From a bacterium (GTDB lineage Bacteria; Campylobacterota; Campylobacteria; Campylobacterales; Sulfurimonadaceae), in assembly GCA_018824305.1 (NCBI GenBank), contig JAHJGM010000040.1:1-64000 (forward strand): a stretch of DNA of 64,000 nt, in the 5' to 3' direction. Of this stretch, positions 55,559-64,000 are shown one piece after another. The position numbers and the translations under genes were made by a program. The notes below the pieces were generated by a model that saw only the letters and a program-made list of their open reading frames with translations, searched no databases and was not told the DNA's origin. How positions within the stretch are numbered: position 1 is the first letter of the stretch; each line of letters begins with the position of its first letter.

Positions 55559-55919
55559 TCGTTTCTTCTCTCCATGCATCCAAAAGACCACGTACCACTT
55601 GATTGACTTCCATTATATATGTATCATTGTTTTCAATATTGGCTTTACTAAGCAGATTGAGCTGATACGTATAAAGACCGTGAAGATACATAGATACATC
55701 ACCTTGGTTAATGTCTAATGTGTTTATGAGTTCTATAAAGATCGCATTTGAACGGTTGATCCAATATGTACGTTTTTCAATATCGTTATCTTTGATAGCG
55801 CGTTTAGCCTGCGTGTTAAAACGTAAAATACCCTCATATAGCATCTCGATGAGCTTTTGCGGTGATTCGATTCCGACATTATTTTGTGCGTAAGTGTTGT
55901 ATGCGTTTGTTTGGTACAT
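55545..55919 (-). CDS. fliS: FliS flagellin export chaperone
   Basis: 124-residue chaperone binding the flagellin C-terminus before export. MYQTNAYNTYAQNNVGIESPQKLIEMLYEGILRF opening family pattern and the four-helix content are canonical (only part of the motif is quoted here: LIEMLYEGILRF). I use the ATG at 55919, which has AAAGGA six bases upstream; an in-frame ATG at 55943 overlaps fliD but adds eight atypical residues. Confidence 0.94.
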   Translation of the reverse strand: MYQTNAYNTYAQNNVGIESPQKLIEMLYEGILRFNTQAKRAIKDNDIEKRTYWINRSNAIFIELINTLDINQGDVSMYLHGLYTYQLNLLSKANIENNDTYIMEVNQVVRGLLDAWREETNVAQ

Positions 55920-55932
55920 ATATATTCCTTTA

Positions 55933-57630
55933 TTATTTTCCATTTATTTGCATTTCGATCTGCTGTTTCAGTGAAGAGAACTTGCCGTTCATCTTATTGA
56001 TAATAGAATCGTATGCGATAAATTGGTTTGTCATGGTGTCGTATTTGCTTTTTAAAGATGCAAGGGCTTTTTCTTTATCCTCTTTTAGTGATTTTGCTTC
56101 TGTTGTAAGTCCGTCGGTCATAGTGGTCAATGTCCCGTTTTTAGCGACCAGATTTTTCAGATCGTCATAAAGGGTGCTAAAGACACCTTTTGTCACGATA
56201 GAACGACCACCGGGGCCAAATGATGTTTGTCCGCTGAAATAGTTAGCCATCATTTCGGGATCTTCAGCCATTTTTTTATCAAAGGTCGAACTGTCAAAAC
56301 TTATAGTCCCGTCTTTTTTAACGTCTAGACCATACTGCGTCAGAGAAAGACCGTGCGAATCGGATGAAGTCAGAATCCTTTTGATCGCTCTGTCGATGCT
56401 TTTTAATGAATTGTCCCCGTTAAATAGACCGACTTTGCCGGCTTCGGTATCCGTGAGGCTCATAGTGTCGATCTGTTTGGTCATGGTATTGTAGCTGTCT
56501 ACCAGACTTTGCATAGCATCTTTTATCGGTTGGGCGTCCTGCGTGATGTCTATCGTCGCTTTTGCATCGTCTTTTAGCAGGTTTATGGTGACTCCGACAG
56601 TTATATCTTTGATCTCATTTGATGGTCTTGTGAGCATGATACCGTTGTATTTGAAGGTCGCATCGGAAGCGGTTTGTATGTCTGCCGCCTCTCCCACATC
56701 GTTTTTCAAGCCTTCGACAAGATTTGTACTGAGTGTACCGCCTGCTTGATCACATATTACAATAGGCTGACCTTGTGCCTCATTTTTTGCGGTCAAAACA
56801 AGACTGTACGTACCGTCTTCGTTTGTTATCATACTCGCATGGGTACTTGCACCGGCTACAGGGTCATTGTTTATCATATCTACCAATTGGCTTAAAGTCG
56901 TGGATGCAGTGTATTTGAGTGTCGTATCCACTCCGCCTGCTGTAAGGGTCAAAGTCCCTGCCGTCGTCGCGATCGCACTCTTGTTTGATTTAAAAGGACC
57001 GGATCTTAGAGTATCGCTTTTTAGCGTGCCGTTGAGGTTTCCGCTTAGGTCGGTCATGGTTATCTGTTGGTCTTTACCCGTATTTTTTGAGGTCACGACC
57101 AAGCTGTACGAAGTACTGTTGTTTTGAAGTATGCTGGCACTGACATCACTGCCTGCGACATCGTTTATCTTGTTCTTTAAGTCATCATAATTCGTGTTGG
57201 CATCGTACGCTATCTTATAGTTTTTTCCGTTGATATTGATATTGAGATGCCCGCTTCCGGTTGCGACATTCTTGTCAGGTGATGTAAACGATCCTGATTG
57301 GATGACGTCTGCCGTTGCCAGTTTTGTGTCTGAGATAGAAAATTTTTGTAATGCGACACCCGTGTCTGCCGTGACTGTGACATCATCATTCGCCCCGGAA
57401 ACAGTACGTTTTTGATACAATGAGCTGTCTTGCAGGGAGGATACCGAAGAGGAGAATGAGGTCGCCAGACTGCTAAGAAGGTCAAGAGCTTTTTGCTTGT
57501 CGGCATTTTTTGTTAATTTATTATCAATAGGATTGATGATAAGCTTGGTGTCATTCGCTTTTAATTTATCGATGACATCAGAAGTTAATACGCCAGAACC
57601 CATACCAAGCGAATTAATAACTCCAGCCAT
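55933..57630 (-). CDS. fliD: FliD flagellar filament cap
   Basis: 565-residue cap protein that guides flagellin assembly at the filament tip. N-terminal MAGVINSLGMGSGVL and the helical D0/D1 region, a Ser/Thr/Asn-rich middle (about 90-330) and the C-terminal coiled-coil region ending in YDTMTNQFIAYDSIINKMNG fit the family. First gene of the operon fliD-fliS-fliT-like-pseB-pseC. Confidence 0.93.
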   Translation of the reverse strand: MAGVINSLGMGSGVLTSDVIDKLKANDTKLIINPIDNKLTKNADKQKALDLLSSLATSFSSSVSSLQDSSLYQKRTVSGANDDVTVTADTGVALQKFSISDTKLATADVIQSGSFTSPDKNVATGSGHLNININGKNYKIAYDANTNYDDLKNKINDVAGSDVSASILQNNSTSYSLVVTSKNTGKDQQITMTDLSGNLNGTLKSDTLRSGPFKSNKSAIATTAGTLTLTAGGVDTTLKYTASTTLSQLVDMINNDPVAGASTHASMITNEDGTYSLVLTAKNEAQGQPIVICDQAGGTLSTNLVEGLKNDVGEAADIQTASDATFKYNGIMLTRPSNEIKDITVGVTINLLKDDAKATIDITQDAQPIKDAMQSLVDSYNTMTKQIDTMSLTDTEAGKVGLFNGDNSLKSIDRAIKRILTSSDSHGLSLTQYGLDVKKDGTISFDSSTFDKKMAEDPEMMANYFSGQTSFGPGGRSIVTKGVFSTLYDDLKNLVAKNGTLTTMTDGLTTEAKSLKEDKEKALASLKSKYDTMTNQFIAYDSIINKMNGKFSSLKQQIEMQINGK

Positions 57631-57710
57631 AACACTTCCTTTTTCTAATACTTGTTCTTCTGAAGCTATAATCGACAGAGTTCTGTTATTGTTTAATAGT
57701 GTTTGGTATC

Positions 57711-57728
57711 AAGCAAAAAAAGTTCCAT
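57711..57728 (-). promoter_or_regulatory. Sigma54 promoter of the fliD operon
   Basis: On the minus strand TGGAACTTTTTTTGCTT, with GG at 57726-57725 and GC at 57714-57713, ten bases apart: the same -24/-12 pattern as at flaB. It is about 95 bases before the fliD start and overlaps the end of the SDR gene (stop at 57729). Confidence 0.88.
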
Positions 57729-58424
57729 TTATCCTTTTTTGACGATCGCAAATTTTTGTGCGCGTATCGTTATATCCGTTATGCAGACACCGTTTCTCAT
57801 CTCTAAGATATTTTGAACGGTATCGGCTATATCTTCGGCTTCAAGTCTTTTGTCAAACTCTTCAGAGGGGCTAAAACGAAGATTGTCAAAAAAGGAGGTA
57901 TCCGTCATATCGGGATTGATGCTTACGACGTTTACACCGCTTTTTCTGACCTCTTCAAAAAGTGCCTGACTGAAGGCTCTCAGACCTGTCTTTGTCGCGG
58001 TGTAGATCGCCGAAAACTTTGAAGAGCGCAGCGCTTCTATGGAGGTGATGTTAAAGATGATCCCCTCGTTGAACTTTAAGACTCTCAGCAAAGCATTGCT
58101 CAGTATCATCGGTGCACTGAGATTGAGAGTGACCATATTTGAGATGGTCTTTGCAGCGATCTCTTCATGAGGTTCAAATACACCGTAACCCGCAACATTG
58201 CAAAGGATAGATACGGAAGGGTCGATCTGAAGCAAAGGGACTATCCTGTTTAGTTCGGCTTCGTCACTCAGATCACAAGAGACAGCCGTGAATTGAGGGT
58301 GTTCTATCGGGTTGTTTTGCGGATTTCTGCTTATTCCGATGACATCGTATCCACACTCTAAAAGTCTTAGAGAGATCGCTCTGCCTATTCCTCTGCTTGC
58401 TCCCGTTACTACTGCAGTTGCCAT
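57729..58424 (-). CDS. Short-chain dehydrogenase/reductase
   Basis: 231-residue classical SDR: TGASRGIGRA near residue 8, DLSD, CNVAGYG, and the active-site pair in IYTATKTG (Tyr near 145). Substrate is unknown. Its start overlaps the photolyase-like gene by 16 bases, so the two are probably co-transcribed; a shared role is not evident. Confidence 0.88.
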   Translation of the reverse strand: MATAVVTGASRGIGRAISLRLLECGYDVIGISRNPQNNPIEHPQFTAVSCDLSDEAELNRIVPLLQIDPSVSILCNVAGYGVFEPHEEIAAKTISNMVTLNLSAPMILSNALLRVLKFNEGIIFNITSIEALRSSKFSAIYTATKTGLRAFSQALFEEVRKSGVNVVSINPDMTDTSFFDNLRFSPSEEFDKRLEAEDIADTVQNILEMRNGVCITDITIRAQKFAIVKKG

Positions 58425-59425
58425 GTTCTTATCCTTGTTCTTGGTATATAGTTTGTTGCACGTTCTATCATCGTTTCTAAGATATTTTGTTCTATCTCTT
58501 TAGAGTAAGAGACTATGTTGTCTTTGATCTCATAGGGATAAAAAGCGATATCGCTTCGACGCAGTTTTTTGATTCTTTTGAGGTGTGTCGAACTCATCCT
58601 AAAACTTCCGAGCGTCAGCTGAAACAGTTTTTCAGGTTCTATTGTATTAAAAAGTTTGTCTATTAGAGGCGGATAGAGTTCATGAAACTCTTCATTGTAT
58701 ATGACTGGGTCTATGCAGACTCTGACCTTCCAACCTGCGTCGATCGCTTCTTTTATGGATCTAAGTCTTTTCTCCAGAGAGGGAGTTTTGTGTTCATAGG
58801 ATTCTATGATCTTTTGGGGAGAAAGTGTCCAGGCAAGGACGATGTTTTCGTTACATGTAAGGGATTTAATGGCTTTGAAATTTGCACTTTTTGTGCGGAT
58901 CTCCAGATGAAGATTCGGATGTTTTGCTGCGTGTTCTATCCATATCTTTGTATGGGAAGTGATCGATTCTATTGCCAAGGTATCCGTATCGTAAGAGATG
59001 GCGATGAGTGTGGGTTTCTCAAGATATGGAGTCAGTGCTTCGAAAAAATCATCCGTATTTACAAAGAGGACGCTGTTTGCAGAGTTATACATGCCCGAGA
59101 GGTAACAGTAGTCACAATCATACAGACAGCCCAAAATAGAGGGTGTGTAAAAGAAATTTTCATACTCAAATCCGTCACTGTAGTAGGAACCCTCATATAA
59201 AAAGGGTGCTTCGCGGCGTGCCAAGATAAGGTTCTTGCTTCTGCTTTGCATCGCGAAATCTTGGTTTGGACGGTTGAAGACGTCTTTGTAATGCTTTATC
59301 ATGATGATCTTGGAGTTTGAAAACTTTGAGATTATCTCTTTGGTCAAAGGTTCGTCTATTACACTCTCTTCTATATAAAGGTGAGAAAAAAAATCAGAGT
59401 GTGAGGGTTTTGATAAGTTGTTCAA
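58409..59425 (-). CDS. Spore-photolyase-like radical SAM protein
   Basis: Radical SAM protein resembling SplB / COG1533 DNA repair photolyase-like proteins. The cluster cysteines lie in CLYDCDYCYL (C112, C116 and C119 of the longer ORF). GYxNx... is replaced by SGMYNSANSVLF after the cluster, and the later part has IAISYDTDTLAIES and LAWTLSPQKIIESYE. I take the TTG at 59425 as the start (strong AGGAGAGG upstream), which still overlaps the upstream gene by 32 bases; a longer ATG frame begins at 59461. Substrate cannot be assigned: spores are not made by this group. Confidence 0.8.
   Translation of the reverse strand: MNNLSKPSHSDFFSHLYIEESVIDEPLTKEIISKFSNSKIIMIKHYKDVFNRPNQDFAMQSRSKNLILARREAPFLYEGSYYSDGFEYENFFYTPSILGCLYDCDYCYLSGMYNSANSVLFVNTDDFFEALTPYLEKPTLIAISYDTDTLAIESITSHTKIWIEHAAKHPNLHLEIRTKSANFKAIKSLTCNENIVLAWTLSPQKIIESYEHKTPSLEKRLRSIKEAIDAGWKVRVCIDPVIYNEEFHELYPPLIDKLFNTIEPEKLFQLTLGSFRMSSTHLKRIKKLRRSDIAFYPYEIKDNIVSYSKEIEQNILETMIERATNYIPRTRIRTWQLQ
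58851..58860. repeat. TTACATGTAA palindrome in the radical SAM gene
   Basis: Exact copy, read on the minus strand as Leu-Thr-Cys-Asn. Confidence 0.8.
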
Positions 59426-60206
59426 AGTATTTGTTCCTCTCCTGTTTTGAGATCTTTTCATCGATGGCTTTTATGCCGCTTACATGCAAAGTGCCCTTTG
59501 GGTGTAAAGGTTTTTTTTGATGAAATTTGTAGTAATGACAAGCATCGACAAAAGCATCGGACTGTGATTTGCTGAGCAGGTCCGATATCTTTTGTATCAG
59601 TTCCTCTTCATCGGTTGTAAAAAGCTTCTCTTTTTTCATCACATATTGAGCGCGGGATATTATATCTTCAATCTTTTTCACATTTGCCAAGATCAGCTCT
59701 TCTGCCAGCTCTTTTGTCACAGTATGCGGCTCGAAATGATCGGATACGACTTTATAAAAGAGCATCTGATGTGTCTGTAAAAAACGAGAGGCAGCTTTGT
59801 AAATGCCGTAGCTTTCCATATCTACAGGCATCTGCTGCTCCTCATCGGTAGGTTTATCGACCGTGAGAAGTCCGCTCTCTTTTAAAGAGTGTTCAAAGAG
59901 GATATCGGGAAAACAGGAGTGCTCTTCACGGGTGATCTTATGGATAAGCAGAGATTCGCCTATTGCATATTTTTTTGGTGCGGCGCAGATACCGATGTTT
60001 ATGAGCAGATCACTCTCACAGGGAGGAAGATGTCCCAAAAGTGTACTTGTAGCCATCATGGCATTGTCATTGCCCATGCCGCTGATGATGAGTTTTACAT
60101 CCTCATTTTCAAACATTGTATAGGGCAAGGTATAAACTCTTTTGAGTTTTAGCATTTGGACAATGGCTCTGGCTTCGGCACTGAGTGCGATTACGATATA
60201 TAACAT
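59394..60206 (-). CDS. Nucleoside phosphorylase/MTAN-like protein
   Basis: 270-residue protein with the MTA/SAH nucleosidase and purine phosphorylase fold (COG0775 type): IVIALSAEARAIVQML, IISGMGNDNAMMAT, LLINIGICAAPKKYAIGESLL and the substrate motif VDMESYGIYKAA near residue 128. The C-terminal 80 residues are a helical extension not typical of MTAN. It could act on a nucleoside made by the adjacent radical SAM enzyme, whose 5'-deoxyadenosine product resembles MTA; that link is inference. Confidence 0.78.
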   Translation of the reverse strand: MLYIVIALSAEARAIVQMLKLKRVYTLPYTMFENEDVKLIISGMGNDNAMMATSTLLGHLPPCESDLLINIGICAAPKKYAIGESLLIHKITREEHSCFPDILFEHSLKESGLLTVDKPTDEEQQMPVDMESYGIYKAASRFLQTHQMLFYKVVSDHFEPHTVTKELAEELILANVKKIEDIISRAQYVMKKEKLFTTDEEELIQKISDLLSKSQSDAFVDACHYYKFHQKKPLHPKGTLHVSGIKAIDEKISKQERNKYFEQLIKTLTL

Positions 60207-60504
60207 CTTGTCATTTTAGCGTATTGCTCTTTTAAAATAGATTTTTTTTTGCTATACTTCCACTCTCAAAAGCGTTGAAAACATAATTCCTTTTGTGTTT
60301 TGAACGCTCTCCTTTAGACCTGTGCAATGGCATTGTGAAGTAATGTGTCAGGGTAGGAATACAGCAGCACCCTTTGCTTTGCTATGTGCCGCAGGTATCT
60401 GGAGGGGAGTACTTTCTTCATAAAATAATCTATTTTCCCACTACAGTAAGTTTTTTTATAGTTTTTGCCGATGTTATCGTGTGACGTTTATAAAAGGATA
60501 ATAA
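60207..60504. other. Intergenic region holding the SRP RNA
   Basis: 298 bases between the nucleosidase-like gene and the diguanylate cyclase. It contains the SRP RNA described separately; the remainder is promoter and leader sequence with no ORF. Confidence 0.7.
60305..60411 (+). ncRNA. ffs: Small SRP RNA (4.5S type)
   Basis: Contains the conserved domain IV sequence GTCAGGGTAGGAATACAGCA at 60347-60366 and the following GCACC, the Ffh-binding loop of bacterial 4.5S RNA (compare GTCAGGTCCGGAAGGAAGCA in E. coli). The outer arms pair: CTCTCC with GGGGAG near the ends, and GACCTG with CAGGT further in. The ends are approximate within a few bases. Together with Ffh it targets membrane proteins to the translocon. 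Confidence 0.9.
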
Positions 60505-63204
60505 CTGAAATATTTAATCATACTTTTTTTTCTTTCTTTCTCCCTTTTTGCCGATGATCTGACAAAAGTCACCCTGCAATTAAAATGGAGAAATCAGTTC
60601 CAGTTTGCGGGTTATTACATGGCAAAAGAGAAGGGTTTTTATAAAGAACTCGGACTCGATGTCAATATAAGAGAATATGAGTTCGGTGAAGATATCCTAA
60701 AAAAACTGATCTCCTCCGAAGCGGATTTTGCCATAGCCGATTCATCCGTATTGCTCTACAACGCAAATCGTGACCTTGATCTGCTTTTTTTATTAGCCGC
60801 ATATCAGACATCCCCGACAGTTTTGATCACAAATGAAAAGATTAAAAAGATCTCTGATCTCAAAACAAAAAAGATCATCTTTAACAGTACAGAGATCGAC
60901 AACGCCTCGATAGACTCGATGCTTTTTGCAAACGGCATCGTGGAGAGTGATTATAAGGCGATCGGAAATCGCTTTAGCCTGAATGATCTGACCTCCCATA
61001 AGGTCGATGCTATGGTGGCGTATGTGTCTAATGAGCCGTACAGACTGAAAAAAAGAGGTTTTAAGTTCCATGTTTTTGATCCCAAAGATTATGGATATAA
61101 GTTTTATGATGATCTGCTTTTTACTTCAAGTACATACGCAAAAAAACATCCAAAAATAGTAGATAAGTTTTATGCCGCTTCCATGAAGGGGTGGAAATAT
61201 GCTTTTGATCATATCGATGAGACCATCGATGTGATTTTAAAAAAATACAACACGCAGCTAAAGACAAAAGAAGCGTATCGCTATGAAGCCAATGTCCTTA
61301 AAAAACTGGCATTCAAAGAGGGTATAAAGTTCGGAGACATAAACCAGAAGAGTTTTACGGATATTTTAAAGACATACGACAGTCTGGGCTTTTTGGATCA
61401 AAGGTTTGCATCGTTTAAAGACAATATATACATCCCAAGAGAGATCACCGACAATAGCTTTACAAAGTTGGAATCGGATTATATTCATGACAAAAAGAGG
61501 GTTTCTCTATGTGTAAATCAGGATCAGATGCCCTTTGGAAGTGTAGAAAACGGGAGTTATAACGGGATAATATCCGATTTTATGAGCTTGATAAAGGAAA
61601 AGACGGGCTTAGACACGACCTTTATAGCCACAAAAGATCTGAACCAGTCATTGGAGTATGTAAGAGCAAAAAAATGCAGTATCGTACCCTTTATTTTAAA
61701 AACCGACGACGATCAGAAATATCTGAATTTTAGCGCGCCTGTTTTAGACGTACGCATCGCAGTCGCTTCAAAATCCGACAAATCTTTTATCAATGATATC
61801 TCCTCTCTTGAGGGTAAAAAAATCGGAGTTATAAAAGGCAGCGGACTCAAATCAAAAATGAAGTTCAAATATCCAAAAGTAGAGATCCAAGAGATCGATA
61901 ACTTGCAAGAGGGACTCAAAAAAGTCCTTGAAGACAGACTTTATGCCGTGATGGACTCCACGATTCGATTGAACTATCTCATCAATCCTCATTACACGGG
62001 CAAGATAAGTATTGCGGGACAGCTGGCCAATAGTGAACATCTGAGCATCGGCGTAGCAAAAGATGACTTCATCCTTCTATCGGTACTGGATAAAGCAGTG
62101 TTGTCTATAGATGGAAAAGAGAAAGCATCGATCTTAGATAGATGGAAAAGAGTCGAATCCAATCATGGTCTAGACGAGGATATTGTTAAAGGAAATATCA
62201 TCACAATTGTAGTTTTCTTTATTTTGTTGATGTTTTTTATAGCTATTAGACTCAATATCAAATTAAAGAAAAATATACGAGAAGCCCAACAAGCGCTTAT
62301 GATAAAAACACAGGAGCTTTCGGATAAAAACACTGAAACGGAGTATATGCTGGATACGATAATGGAGGGTGTCTTGATCTTTCACGACTCTATCTGTATC
62401 AATGCCAATCAATCGGCACTGAGCATTAGCGGTTACAGTTCTAAAGCCGATGTCATAGGACACACTTTCGATGAGTTCGTAGCAGAAGAATACAGGGAAG
62501 TCGTACAAAAAAACATGATGCAAAACGATACAGAACCTTATGAGATTTTGGGAGTTAAAAAGGATGGTTCCACATTTGCATGTTTGGTAAAAGGGCACAC
62601 ATTTCAGATAAATGCCAAAATTTTAAGGATTACGACATTTATGGATTTGACAGACAGTAAAGAAAAAGAGAGACAATTGATCGAGACTCAAAAAGAGTTG
62701 CAGGAACAAGCACATAAAGATTATCTCACGGGTCTGTATAACAGAAGATATTTTGCAGAACTGGCCCAAAACTACATGGAACTTTTTCACAGGGAGCATA
62801 AGGAAGCATCGATGTTGATGATCGACATCGATTTTTTCAAAAAGATCAACGATACGTATGGGCACGCAGAGGGAGACAAGGTCTTGAAATCTTTAGCCGA
62901 AGCATTGCTGAAACATACGAGACAAAGTGATATAGTCGCGCGTTTTGGCGGCGAGGAGTTTGTTATATTGTTACCCAATATCGGAGTCGAGAGCGCTTTA
63001 CATGTAGCTCAAAAGATAAGACAAAGTGTAGAAAGGCTCGATGTGGTTTCGGATGAAAACGAGCTTATAAAATTCACTATCAGTATCGGTGTATCAGAGA
63101 TACATGATGATGATAAAAATATCGAGTCCTCTATAAAAAGAGCCGACGATGCTTTGTATAAAGCGAAGAACGCAGGGAGAAACAGAGTAGAGATCAATGA
63201 TTAA
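60505..63204 (+). CDS. Diguanylate cyclase with two periplasmic binding domains, probable CTG start
   Basis: 899 residues. Signal peptide KYLIILFFLSFSLFA, then an NMT1/THI5-like binding domain (about 20-265, LQLKWRNQFQFAGYYMAKEKG), a second SBP_bac_3-like binding domain (about 295-550), one membrane helix, a PAS domain (about 590-690) and a GGDEF domain with active site GGEEF and RQSD I-site. It should make c-di-GMP in response to a small periplasmic ligand. The first ATG (60619) would remove the signal peptide. CTG at 60505 is preceded by AAAGGA seven bases upstream and directly by a TAA in frame, so CTG is the likely start. Confidence 0.88.
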   Translation: MKYLIILFFLSFSLFADDLTKVTLQLKWRNQFQFAGYYMAKEKGFYKELGLDVNIREYEFGEDILKKLISSEADFAIADSSVLLYNANRDLDLLFLLAAYQTSPTVLITNEKIKKISDLKTKKIIFNSTEIDNASIDSMLFANGIVESDYKAIGNRFSLNDLTSHKVDAMVAYVSNEPYRLKKRGFKFHVFDPKDYGYKFYDDLLFTSSTYAKKHPKIVDKFYAASMKGWKYAFDHIDETIDVILKKYNTQLKTKEAYRYEANVLKKLAFKEGIKFGDINQKSFTDILKTYDSLGFLDQRFASFKDNIYIPREITDNSFTKLESDYIHDKKRVSLCVNQDQMPFGSVENGSYNGIISDFMSLIKEKTGLDTTFIATKDLNQSLEYVRAKKCSIVPFILKTDDDQKYLNFSAPVLDVRIAVASKSDKSFINDISSLEGKKIGVIKGSGLKSKMKFKYPKVEIQEIDNLQEGLKKVLEDRLYAVMDSTIRLNYLINPHYTGKISIAGQLANSEHLSIGVAKDDFILLSVLDKAVLSIDGKEKASILDRWKRVESNHGLDEDIVKGNIITIVVFFILLMFFIAIRLNIKLKKNIREAQQALMIKTQELSDKNTETEYMLDTIMEGVLIFHDSICINANQSALSISGYSSKADVIGHTFDEFVAEEYREVVQKNMMQNDTEPYEILGVKKDGSTFACLVKGHTFQINAKILRITTFMDLTDSKEKERQLIETQKELQEQAHKDYLTGLYNRRYFAELAQNYMELFHREHKEASMLMIDIDFFKKINDTYGHAEGDKVLKSLAEALLKHTRQSDIVARFGGEEFVILLPNIGVESALHVAQKIRQSVERLDVVSDENELIKFTISIGVSEIHDDDKNIESSIKRADDALYKAKNAGRNRVEIND

Positions 63205-63428
63205 TCTTCTCTGTATTTAGAGATCCCGCAAGGCTGATTCGGTGTAGGAGGATGCTCTTTGAGGTAGGTCAGATCTTCCAGCGTCTGGGAGAGCACTTTT
63301 TTTTGCTGTAGTAAAGGCAGCATGATATTGTCTTTCTCTTGAAGCGAGAGCTTCATATCCATAAGGGTCGCTTCTACCTCAGAGTCCAGTTCTTTTAGTG
63401 CTGCTTGTATATATTCTATTGATTTCAT
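63201..63428 (-). CDS. Small coiled-coil hypothetical protein
   Basis: 75 residues, helical and coiled-coil-like (LKELDSEVEATLMDMKLSLQ and LLQQKKVLSQTLEDLTYLKE), with a short PTPNQPCGISKY tail. No family recognised. It overlaps the convergent diguanylate cyclase by four bases at the stops and lies 23 bases after rnhB on the same strand. Confidence 0.6.
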   Translation of the reverse strand: MKSIEYIQAALKELDSEVEATLMDMKLSLQEKDNIMLPLLQQKKVLSQTLEDLTYLKEHPPTPNQPCGISKYRED

Positions 63429-63451
63429 AAATGGGATTATAGCTTACTATT

Positions 63452-63997
63452 TTAAAATAGGGTAGGTTCTAAAGCTTTGATCTTATAGCTTTTTCTATGC
63501 ACGTCACTGTAACCGTGTTGCTTTATCATCTCTACATGTAAGGCGGTTCCATACCCTTTGTGTGACGCGAATTTATACTGCGGGTAGAGTTTGTCAAGGA
63601 TCAGCATATCTCTGTCATGTGCAACCTTTGCCAAGATCGAAGCGGCGCTCACTTGGGGTATGGTCGCATCCGCTTTTATGAGGGTCTCTAGATTTTTGAC
63701 TCCAAAGCTGCTGTTTCCGTCAAAAAGATATCTTTGTGCTTTGATATTTTGCATAATTTCCAAAAGTCCTTGAGTAAGACATTTTGATATTCCTATCTCA
63801 TCGATTGTCGCAGCGGAAAACTTTACTATATGGTACGAGGAGTTTTGTACTATCTTTTCATAAAGTTCTTCTCTTTTTTTTGGTGTGAGTTTTTTTGAAT
63901 CGTTCAGCCCGTCCACTTCATGATGCAAAACACATCCTGCCATAACAAGGTCCCCGGCGATGGGACCGCGTCCCGCTTCATCTATCCCGCACAACAT
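63452..63997 (-). CDS. rnhB: Ribonuclease HII
   Basis: 181-residue RNase HII, which removes ribonucleotides from RNA/DNA hybrids. The metal-binding start CGIDEAGRGPIAGDLV gives D6 and E7, and the later motif SAASILAKVAHDRDM supplies further active-site residues. It looks complete, with the ATG three bases before the window end, so nothing can be said about its promoter. Confidence 0.94.
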   Translation of the reverse strand: MLCGIDEAGRGPIAGDLVMAGCVLHHEVDGLNDSKKLTPKKREELYEKIVQNSSYHIVKFSAATIDEIGISKCLTQGLLEIMQNIKAQRYLFDGNSSFGVKNLETLIKADATIPQVSAASILAKVAHDRDMLILDKLYPQYKFASHKGYGTALHVEMIKQHGYSDVHRKSYKIKALEPTLF

Positions 63998-64000
63998 TAA

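Overview
The window reads as chromosome of a Campylobacterota bacterium, probably close to Sulfurimonas. The evidence is a short-form biotin synthase, a pair of flagellin genes with the same promoter split as Campylobacter (sigma28 for the first, sigma54 for the second), a Maf-type motility accessory factor, a complete pseudaminic acid (Pse) pathway, an FkbH/ACP/KASIII cassette like the one in the C. jejuni flagellin modification locus, and a moderately AT-rich composition. The assignment is by recognition only; no 16S gene is present.

Layout. 1-17.4 kb is mostly housekeeping: small unknown genes, an orphan MNT nucleotidyltransferase, metH, a DTW-domain tRNA modification gene, a diguanylate cyclase behind an SQR-like flavoprotein, panE-like, a frameshifted ompA-family gene, a CZB protein, msrA, a thioredoxin-reductase-like gene, a CPA2 antiporter, bioB, a phosphodiesterase and topA. 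17.5-20.9 kb holds two flagellin genes. 21-32.6 kb is an eight-gene plus-strand operon: a large Maf protein, a GT56-like transferase, an aminotransferase, an acyltransferase, a methyltransferase, two GT2 glycosyltransferases and a HAD-like protein. 32.6-37.1 kb is a three-gene signalling operon (CHASE/PAS histidine kinase, REC-PAS-HD-GYP, REC-wHTH). 48.8 back to 37.5 kb is an eleven-gene minus-strand operon with every junction overlapping: pseF, pseG, FkbH-like, ACP, KASIII, ACP, pseH, pseI, CDP-ribitol synthase, a glycerophosphotransferase-like protein and a second HAD-like protein. 57.7 back to 53.1 kb is fliD-fliS-fliT-like-pseB-pseC behind a sigma54 promoter, so pseB and pseC are probably made with the filament cap. 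57.7-64 kb holds an SDR, a spore-photolyase-like radical SAM protein, a nucleosidase-like protein, the SRP RNA, a second diguanylate cyclase and rnhB.

The most unusual part is 49.56-52.87 kb. Two predicted phage-defence genes, an OLD-like ATPase/TOPRIM nuclease and a SIR2-like gene, each sit in what looks like an integron gene cassette with its own attC site, and there is no integrase in the window. The cassette ends are mutually consistent: the R'' box of each attC is the exact complement of the R' box at the start of the same cassette.

A second window-wide signal is the palindrome TTACATGTAA: 13 exact copies and 9 one-mismatch copies, mostly inside genes where it is read as Leu-His-Val or Thr-Cys-Lys/Asn. 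It is absent from the two cassettes and from the flagellin genes. Its function is unknown to me.
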